The notes under the pieces were generated by a model that did not search any database, was not told the DNA's origin, and saw only the letters and a program-made list of their open reading frames with translations. Source: CANKJK01 sp040081715 (lineage in GTDB: Bacteria; Acidobacteriota; Vicinamibacteria; Vicinamibacterales; UBA2999). Taken from it: a DNA stretch of 64,000 nucleotides. The stretch is taken from contig JBEBFY010000003.1 of assembly GCA_040081715.1 (NCBI GenBank), positions 1 to 64,000 of the forward strand, read 5' to 3'. The position numbers and the translations under genes are program-made. Below are positions 58,939 to 64,000 of the stretch, piece after piece. Each line of letters starts with the position of its first letter. The first letter of the stretch is position 1.

Positions 58939-59835
58939 ATGACCGCGATGCAACGTGTGCTCTGTCCCGTGGATTTCTCGGAGGGCTGCCGTCACGGAAT
59001 TGACGTCGCCGTGGCGCTCGCGCGTGGCGCCGGCGGCCGTCTGACCGCCCTTCATGTACTGCAACCGGTTCCGGCGATGGTGCCGTTCACGGATCCGCTC
59101 TCGCTCCCGCCGGGGCTGTGGACGCCTGAGGACATCGAATCGGTGCGCAAGGACGTCCTGACGTTCGTCGCCGGAGAGGGGGCCGGTAGCGGCGTGCCAG
59201 TGGAGGCGCTGTGCGTGGAGGGCAATCCGGCCCGCGAGATTCTGCGGAGCGCCGGCGAGCTGCCCGCCGATCTGATCGTGATGGGGACGCACGGCCGGTC
59301 CGGCTTCAAGCGGTTGCTGCTTGGCTCCGTGACAGAGAAAGTGCTCCGGCACGCGACGTGTCCCGTGCTGAGCGTGCCGCCCCGCGCGCCGGACGCCATG
59401 CCCTTCGGCACCAAGGTGTTCTCGAACATCGTTGCGGCCGTGGACTTCTCGGATAGTTCCCAGGCCGGGCTGAAGATTGCGGCGGCGCTCGCCCGCCAGC
59501 ACGGGGCGACGCTTACGGCGGTGCACATCGTCGAGCCGGTGCCCACCTACGCGGACTCGGGCATTCCCGGGCTGGACGCCGACATTGAACGCGAGGCGGC
59601 GCACGGGTATCTCAAGGGTCTGCTCGAACGGGTGGCACCAGGGCTGGCGGTGCGCGAAGTGGTGATGATCGGCCACGCAGGCACTGGCGTCCTGCAGGTG
59701 GCCGAGAGTCAGCACGCGGACCTGATCGTGGCCGGCGTGCACGGCCGGAACGCGATGGACCTGATGTTCTTCGGTTCGACCACGAACCGGCTCGTGCGCG
59801 AGGCCGCCTGTCCGGTGCTGACAGTCAGGGGATGA
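58939..59835 (+). CDS. tandem universal stress protein (two UspA domains)
   Basis: Protein of 298 residues with two UspA folds. Domain 1 spans residues 4-150 (VLCPVDFSEGCRHGIDVA; MGTHGRSGFKRLLLGSVTEK followed by CPVLSV). Domain 2 spans about 157-298 (IVAAVDFSDSSQAGLKIAAA; GVHGRNAMDLMFFGSTTNRL followed by CPVLTV). Both carry the nucleotide-binding G-2X-G-9X-G-S/T pattern in recognisable form, although the second is degenerate. It has its own sigma-54 promoter. The following frame overlaps its stop by four bases, but the cytochrome gene there starts later at 59976. Confidence 0.94.
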   Translation: MTAMQRVLCPVDFSEGCRHGIDVAVALARGAGGRLTALHVLQPVPAMVPFTDPLSLPPGLWTPEDIESVRKDVLTFVAGEGAGSGVPVEALCVEGNPAREILRSAGELPADLIVMGTHGRSGFKRLLLGSVTEKVLRHATCPVLSVPPRAPDAMPFGTKVFSNIVAAVDFSDSSQAGLKIAAALARQHGATLTAVHIVEPVPTYADSGIPGLDADIEREAAHGYLKGLLERVAPGLAVREVVMIGHAGTGVLQVAESQHADLIVAGVHGRNAMDLMFFGSTTNRLVREAACPVLTVRG

Positions 59836-59975
59836 GGCGTGCCTCAGAATGGACCATGGGGACCGTGAGGTGGATTTATTATGAACGGAAATGCCGCCTG
59901 CCTTGCCATACTAGGGACCGCCTACTCGTGGTGATGGGGTGGAGACAGACCGAGCGGAGTGCAGGGAGGCTGCAG

Positions 59976-60785
59976 ATGCGAGTGCGGGTTGTGATGATTC
60001 TGGCGGTGGCGTTGGTGGGGCTGATGGCACCTGCCGCGATGGCGCAGTCGAGTAAGTGCGCTGATTGCCACTTTGCCAATCCTGATGCGCCACGCCGTGG
60101 CCACTTGAGCGACTGGGACCGGTCGGCACACGGCCGCCAGAACATCGGCTGCGAGCGGTGCCACGGGGGCAATGCCACGAGCTTCGAGAAGCTGGTGGCC
60201 CACAAGGGCATCATCGGATCCGGCGATCGCAAGAGTGCGGTGCACCGCGCCAACCTCCCGACGACCTGCGGCACTTGCCATGCGGGCCAGTTGATGGAGT
60301 TCCAGAAGTCGAAGCACTTTCAACTCCTGAAGGCCGACGACAAGCGGGGCCCGACCTGCGCGACCTGCCATGAGGACGTGGGCGACACGCTGCTGTCGCC
60401 GAAGTCGCTGGAGGCCCAGTGCAACTCCTGCCACGGACCCGGCAAGACGGCACCGCGGCCCGAGCGCGCGAAGAACGCGAGGGCGATGCTGGAAAGTGTG
60501 CGTGAAGCCAGGAACCTGCTGAAGCAGGGGCGTGACCTCATCAAGCAGGTCAAAGACCCACAGCGCAAGGCGCGGCTGACGCAGGAAGCCGAGATGGTGG
60601 CGCTGGAGTTGAAGTTCGCGGTTGAAGCCGGCCACTCGTTTGTCTACGACGGACTGGAGCAGCGCGTGTCGCGGGCCCGGACGAAGCTGACGGCTCTGTT
60701 TGACGGGTTGACCAACCCGGGTGCGGCGGCGAAGCCGGTCAAGGGCGTGCCCCCCCTGCCGGGCAGCACGCAGGCGCGCCGGTAG
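59976..60785 (+). CDS. secreted pentahaem c-type cytochrome
   Basis: Protein of 269 residues from ATG 59976, preceded by GGGAGG. The signal peptide (MRVRVVMILAVALVGLM, ending AAMAQ) is followed by five CXXCH motifs: CADCH, CERCH, CGTCH, CATCH and CNSCH. The last third is a helical tail (NLLKQGRDLIKQVKDPQRKA) with no haem sites. It resembles the cytochrome c3/NrfB-like multihaem carriers that deliver electrons to periplasmic reductases. It opens a run of redox genes with the same orientation to the window end. Confidence 0.9.
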   Translation: MRVRVVMILAVALVGLMAPAAMAQSSKCADCHFANPDAPRRGHLSDWDRSAHGRQNIGCERCHGGNATSFEKLVAHKGIIGSGDRKSAVHRANLPTTCGTCHAGQLMEFQKSKHFQLLKADDKRGPTCATCHEDVGDTLLSPKSLEAQCNSCHGPGKTAPRPERAKNARAMLESVREARNLLKQGRDLIKQVKDPQRKARLTQEAEMVALELKFAVEAGHSFVYDGLEQRVSRARTKLTALFDGLTNPGAAAKPVKGVPPLPGSTQARR

Positions 60786-60824
60786 GACGGTCCTGGGGTG
60801 CAGGTTGACCGCGGGAGGTGTGCG

Positions 60825-61235
60825 ATGTGCTCGCGGATTGTGAAGGTGTTCGCGGCCGGGTGTCTGTGCGTGGTCGTGGCCATGCCGTCATCCGGCCAGA
60901 CTCCCGCTTTGAAGGCGCTAATGCGGGAGAAGCTGTCGCACTCGCAGCAGTTGCTGGATGCCGTGGTGACCAGCCGCTGGGTGCAGCTGGAAGCGCATGC
61001 GGTGGCGCTCCGGAAGTTGACCGGGCGGCCTGCCTGGATGGTGCTGCAGTCGCCTGAATACGCGCGGCAGACCGCGATATTCACCCGCGCGCTGGATGAT
61101 CTGGTCGAGGCGGCCCGCCGCAAGGATCTTGAAGCCACGCCGGTTGCCTACACCGCCATGACGATGAGTTGCGTCCAGTGCCACCGCCAGGTGGCCCGCA
61201 TGCGGATGGCCGACTCTCCGGCTTCCACCCGCTGA
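60825..61235 (+). CDS. cytochrome c'-like protein
   Basis: Protein of 136 residues from ATG 60825 behind GGGAGG. It has a signal peptide (SRIVKVFAAGCLCVVVAMPS), a helical body and a single haem motif CVQCH close to the C-terminus (MTMSCVQCHRQVARM). This helical-bundle architecture with C-terminal CXXCH is that of class II cytochrome c', which bind NO or O2. The 40-base gap to the pentahaem gene suggests one transcript. Confidence 0.82.
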   Translation: MCSRIVKVFAAGCLCVVVAMPSSGQTPALKALMREKLSHSQQLLDAVVTSRWVQLEAHAVALRKLTGRPAWMVLQSPEYARQTAIFTRALDDLVEAARRKDLEATPVAYTAMTMSCVQCHRQVARMRMADSPASTR

Positions 61236-61335
61236 CAGGGCCGCGCCATCGCCTGACAACTGCCTCGCGGGCGGCCATTCCGGCCACGCCCCGGTATGGT
61301 CTCCGGCTTGCATTGCACTCCTCGCAGGAGGGGCG

Positions 61336-61560
61336 ATGCGGATTGTGCGATATCTCAAGTCGGCGCCGGGGCGCATCGCGCGCGGGTTCCTGGGGCTGGG
61401 ACTCATCGGGGTCGGTGCTCGAAACCAGACCGCGACAGGCCTGTTCCTGCTGATGCTGGGGCTGGTGCCGCTGTGCACCGCGATCGCCAATATCTGCCTC
61501 CTGGAAGACCTGCTGGCCGCCTGGGGCAATCGCCGGGACCGCGCGCACCAGCGCACATAG
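61336..61560 (+). CDS. YgaP-like transmembrane DUF2892 protein
   Basis: Small membrane protein of 74 residues with a start behind AGGAGGGG. Two hydrophobic segments (RIARGFLGLGLIGVGA and GLFLLMLGLVPLCTAIANIC) match the DUF2892 pattern of a helical hairpin. The final residues are basic. Function is unknown; DUF2892 is found alone or attached to rhodanese domains. It lies in the cytochrome cluster, ten bases before the TonB gene. Confidence 0.8.
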   Translation: MRIVRYLKSAPGRIARGFLGLGLIGVGARNQTATGLFLLMLGLVPLCTAIANICLLEDLLAAWGNRRDRAHQRT

Positions 61561-61569
61561 GAGGACGTC

Positions 61570-62313
61570 ATGTTCGAGTCCATTAGCGAAGGACATTGCG
61601 CAATACCGCACGGAGACTCCGTGCCGCTGCTGCTGTCGTCCCTCCTGCACGGTGCCGGTTTGGCCGCAGTCATCCTGGTGCCGCTGTTGCTGGCGAACGG
61701 TCAGGTGCCCACGTTGCCATCGATGATGGCGTTTGTCGCGCGAGAGCCCGCGGCACCACCACCACCGCCGCCGCCGGCGGCTCCAGCCTCCGCGGCAAAG
61801 GACGCTGCGGTCCGGCCGACGCCGTCCTCCAATCCCAGTGCGGCGCCTCTTGAGGCTCCTGCGGAGATCACGCCTGAGCCCGCGCGGGCTGGGTCTGACG
61901 ACGGCGTGGAGGGCGGTGTGGCAGGTGGCGTGCTTGGCGGCGTAGTCGGTGGAATCCCGACGGCAGCACCGGCGCCACCACCGCCACCACCGGCGCCGGC
62001 ACCGGTGGTGCCACGGGCACCGATTCGGGTGGGTGGCGAGCTGCAGGTGCCCGCGCTTCTGAAGCGCGTCGGACCTGACTACCCGGAACTGGCTGTACGG
62101 GCGCAGGTCGAAGGCGTCGTCATTCTCGAGGCGGTTGTCGGCGAGAGCGGGCGCGTGGAGGATGTCCGGGTCCTGCGTTCGATCCCACTGCTCGACAACG
62201 CCGCCAAGGCGGCCGTGCGGCAATGGGAGTACTCGCCGCTGCTCCTGAACGGCAAGGCGGAGCGATTCATCGTGACGGTGACCGTCAGCTTCCAATTGAA
62301 ACGGCAGAGTTGA
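61570..62313 (+). CDS. TonB-family energy transducer
   Basis: Protein of 247 residues behind AGGAGG. One membrane helix (SSLLHGAGLAAVILVPLLLA) is followed by a long Pro/Ala-rich periplasmic linker (PAAPPPPPPPAAPASA). A glycine-rich hinge (GGVAGGVLGGVVGG) and the TonB C-terminal domain follow (residues about 165-245: VPALLKRVGPDYPELAVRAQ, VRQWEYSPLLLNGK). TonB couples inner-membrane proton energy to outer-membrane receptors such as the two in this window. No exbB/exbD genes are adjacent. Confidence 0.93.
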   Translation: MFESISEGHCAIPHGDSVPLLLSSLLHGAGLAAVILVPLLLANGQVPTLPSMMAFVAREPAAPPPPPPPAAPASAAKDAAVRPTPSSNPSAAPLEAPAEITPEPARAGSDDGVEGGVAGGVLGGVVGGIPTAAPAPPPPPPAPAPVVPRAPIRVGGELQVPALLKRVGPDYPELAVRAQVEGVVILEAVVGESGRVEDVRVLRSIPLLDNAAKAAVRQWEYSPLLLNGKAERFIVTVTVSFQLKRQS

Positions 62314-62430
62314 TGTGGGGCTCCAGACAACGAATGGTCTGCGGGATAGTTCGTGGGCGCGGGAGTTCCTTCGAGTCTGTCCTTATATGCCAGGCGACGT
62401 TCCGAAGATAATGACGGGGTGGGAGGGTAC

Positions 62431-62763
62431 ATGGTTCGAGTGATGGGGATGCTGGCGGTTGTGGGTTGCGTGCTGCTGCCCGGAGTTGCGCGGGCGGAGA
62501 CGCCTGCCGAGAAGGGTGCCACGGTGTACGGAGCCCAGAAGTGCGGGATGTGTCACTCCGTGGCCGGCAAGGGCAATCCGAAGGGAGTGCTCGACGGCGT
62601 GGGCAAGAAGCTGAAGGCCGATGAGATCAGGGAGTGGATCGTAGATGCGCCGGCCATGATGGCGAAGGCGAAGGCCACCCGCAAGCCGGCGATGAAGGCC
62701 TACGCGAATCTCTCGAAAGGTGACCTCGAGGCGCTGGTGGTCTACCTGCAGAGCCTGAAGTAG
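62431..62763 (+). CDS. small class I cytochrome c
   Basis: Secreted monohaem cytochrome of 110 residues from ATG 62431, preceded by GGGAGG. The signal peptide (GMLAVVGCVLLPGVARA) precedes EKGATVYGAQKCGMCHSVAG with the CGMCH haem site. A methionine in KPAMKAYANLS is the likely distal ligand. It precedes the NapC/NirT-like gene by 27 bases, so it probably exchanges electrons with it. Confidence 0.9.
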   Translation: MVRVMGMLAVVGCVLLPGVARAETPAEKGATVYGAQKCGMCHSVAGKGNPKGVLDGVGKKLKADEIREWIVDAPAMMAKAKATRKPAMKAYANLSKGDLEALVVYLQSLK

Positions 62764-62790
62764 GCGGCCCGGGTTCCCGGGGGATCGTCC

Positions 62791-64000
62791 GTGCGCTCGT
62801 TCCTGCAGGCGTTTGTCAGAAATGGTCTATCCCTCGTGGGGACCGCGATCGCGACGGCGATGGCGGCGCTCTTTGTCGCACTGGCCCTGCTCGACCTCGC
62901 GGGGTATCTCACCAACCCCTATCTCGGCCTGCTGCTTTTTGTGGCCATCCCGACGGTGTTCGTTGCCGGGCTGCTGCTGATCCCGCTCGGCCTCTGGCGC
63001 GAGCGGCGTCGGCGCGCCCGGACGCCCGAAGCGGCGACGGGCGAGTGGCCCGTGTTCGACCTCCGCATCGCGCGCCAGCGCGCGATCGCCGTGGCAGTGC
63101 TGACCCTGACGGTGGTCAATCTCGTGATTGTGTCGATGGCGGCGTACGGGGGCGTGCACTACATGGAGACGCGGGAGTTCTGCGGCCAGGTGTGCCACGA
63201 GACGATGGAGCCGCAGTATGTGGCGCATCAGACCGGCCCGCACTCCCGCGTCGCGTGCGTGTCGTGTCACGTCGGGTCGGGTGCGGGGGCGGTCGCACGG
63301 TCCAAGTTCAAGGGGCTGCGGCAGTTGGTGCTTGTAGCGACGGACCGGGCACCTCGGCCTGTGGCCCCGCCGCTGCAGGTCATGCGGCCCGCAGTGGAGA
63401 CGTGCGAACAGTGCCACTGGCCGGAGAAGTTTCACGGCGACAGACAGAAAGTTGTGCGCGAGTACGGCGACGACCAGGCGAGCACCGAGACGGGGACCAC
63501 GCTGACGCTGCACCTCGGCGGCGGCAGCGCCGTACTCGGCATCGGCACCGGCATCCACTGGCACATGAACCTTGACAATGTCGTCGAATTTGTCGCCACC
63601 GACTCCACCCGGCAGTCGATTCCCTATGTGCGGTTGACCAACCGGGAGGGCCGCGTGAAGGAGTACGTGGCGGAAGGGGCGGACCGGACGACTCTTGCGG
63701 CACAGCCCATGCATCGGATGGACTGCGTGGACTGCCACAACCGTCCCGCGCATGCCTTCAGCCCCTCGCCGGCACGAGCGGTCAACGAGGCGATGGCTCA
63801 GGGGCGGGTGCCGCGTGACCTTCCGTTCGCCCGCCGTGAGGTGCTGGCAGCAGTGAGCGACGGGTACCCCTCGCGCGATTCGGCGCGCGCGGGCATCGCG
63901 CGAAGGCTTGAGGGGATCTACCGGGCGCAGGGCATCAGCGCCGACCGCACGGCTCGTCTGGTGGCTGGGGCGCAGGACGTGTATGCCCGCAACGTGTTCC
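62791..64000 (+). CDS. NapC/NirT-like multihaem membrane cytochrome (truncated by window end)
   Basis: Incomplete gene beginning at GTG 62791 and running off the end, with about 403 codons visible and no stop. Two membrane helices lead the chain (LVGTAIATAMAALFVALALL and LLLFVAIPTVFVAGLLLIPL), and a third is near residue 100 (AVLTLTVVNLVIVSMAAYGG). Haem sites then follow: CGQVCH (a CX3CH form), CVSCH, CEQCH and CVDCH. It resembles quinol-oxidising NapC/NirT family cytochromes, which pass electrons to periplasmic partners such as the small cytochromes upstream. More haems may lie beyond the window. Confidence 0.85.
   Translation, partial: MRSFLQAFVRNGLSLVGTAIATAMAALFVALALLDLAGYLTNPYLGLLLFVAIPTVFVAGLLLIPLGLWRERRRRARTPEAATGEWPVFDLRIARQRAIAVAVLTLTVVNLVIVSMAAYGGVHYMETREFCGQVCHETMEPQYVAHQTGPHSRVACVSCHVGSGAGAVARSKFKGLRQLVLVATDRAPRPVAPPLQVMRPAVETCEQCHWPEKFHGDRQKVVREYGDDQASTETGTTLTLHLGGGSAVLGIGTGIHWHMNLDNVVEFVATDSTRQSIPYVRLTNREGRVKEYVAEGADRTTLAAQPMHRMDCVDCHNRPAHAFSPSPARAVNEAMAQGRVPRDLPFARREVLAAVSDGYPSRDSARAGIARRLEGIYRAQGISADRTARLVAGAQDVYARNVF

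Noticed and set aside
1..64000. CRISPR array, prophage or insertion sequence
   Set aside because: No regularly spaced repeats, transposase, phage structural gene or terminal inverted repeats were noticed anywhere in the window.

Overview
The window is high-GC, gene-dense bacterial chromosomal DNA. Three large DUF5916 outer-membrane barrels, TonB-dependent receptors with carboxypeptidase-regulatory N-termini, several secreted c-type cytochromes sharing a 'VYTxAQA' motif, a PQQ-type propeller protein, a cytochrome/DUF1080 fusion and a DUF3810 protein together suggest an Acidobacteriota member, most likely class Vicinamibacteria. This is inferred from gene content; no rRNA gene is present.

Region by region. 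0-14.3 kb: a CAP-domain lipoprotein, a secreted orphan, a PAP2 lipid phosphatase, DUF5916 barrel 1, a small ORF coupled to a DUF3810 protein, an FkbM-type methyltransferase, tsaC, cytochromes, a 3-hydroxyisobutyrate-dehydrogenase-like enzyme, a YgjP-type metallopeptidase, moaA and surE. 14.3-16.5 kb: tRNA-Pro(CGG) followed by a probable acquired patch with a HEPN-motif protein and a DUF433/DUF5615 toxin-antitoxin pair. 16.5-24.3 kb: a co-oriented array (OmpR-type regulator, histidine kinase, TonB-dependent receptor, PQQ propeller, sulfite-oxidase-like molybdoenzyme). 24.3-34.5 kb: ilvB behind an isoleucine-codon attenuator, a fused branched-chain 2-oxoacid dehydrogenase E1, and a sulfur locus in which a TauE/SafE exporter and cysDN diverge, each behind its own cysteine-codon leader peptide and intrinsic terminator; then copA. 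34.5-48.3 kb: DUF5916 barrel 2, a PrcB-family protein divergent from an S8 protease, an Ig-like pseudogene, truA, cytochrome-DUF1080, UPF0182, WYL regulator, S4 protein, a parvulin lipoprotein and tRNA-Phe(GAA). 48.3-53 kb: a TonB-dependent receptor divergent from DUF5916 barrel 3.

53-59.8 kb is a stress locus: small membrane protein, two universal stress proteins, a PAS histidine kinase divergent from a sigma-54-dependent response regulator, Hsp20 and a dihydroorotate-dehydrogenase-like flavoprotein. Five -24/-12 (sigma-54) promoter matches sit directly upstream of the five likely target genes, which makes this a readable local sigma-54 regulon. 59.9-64 kb: a run of multihaem and monohaem cytochromes with a TonB protein, ending in a NapC/NirT-like cytochrome cut by the window edge.

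The strongest signals are regulatory: the five-promoter sigma-54 regulon, the paired divergent cysteine attenuators, and the ilvB attenuator with an exact 10-nt antiterminator pairing. All were read by eye; no alignment, folding or database search was run.
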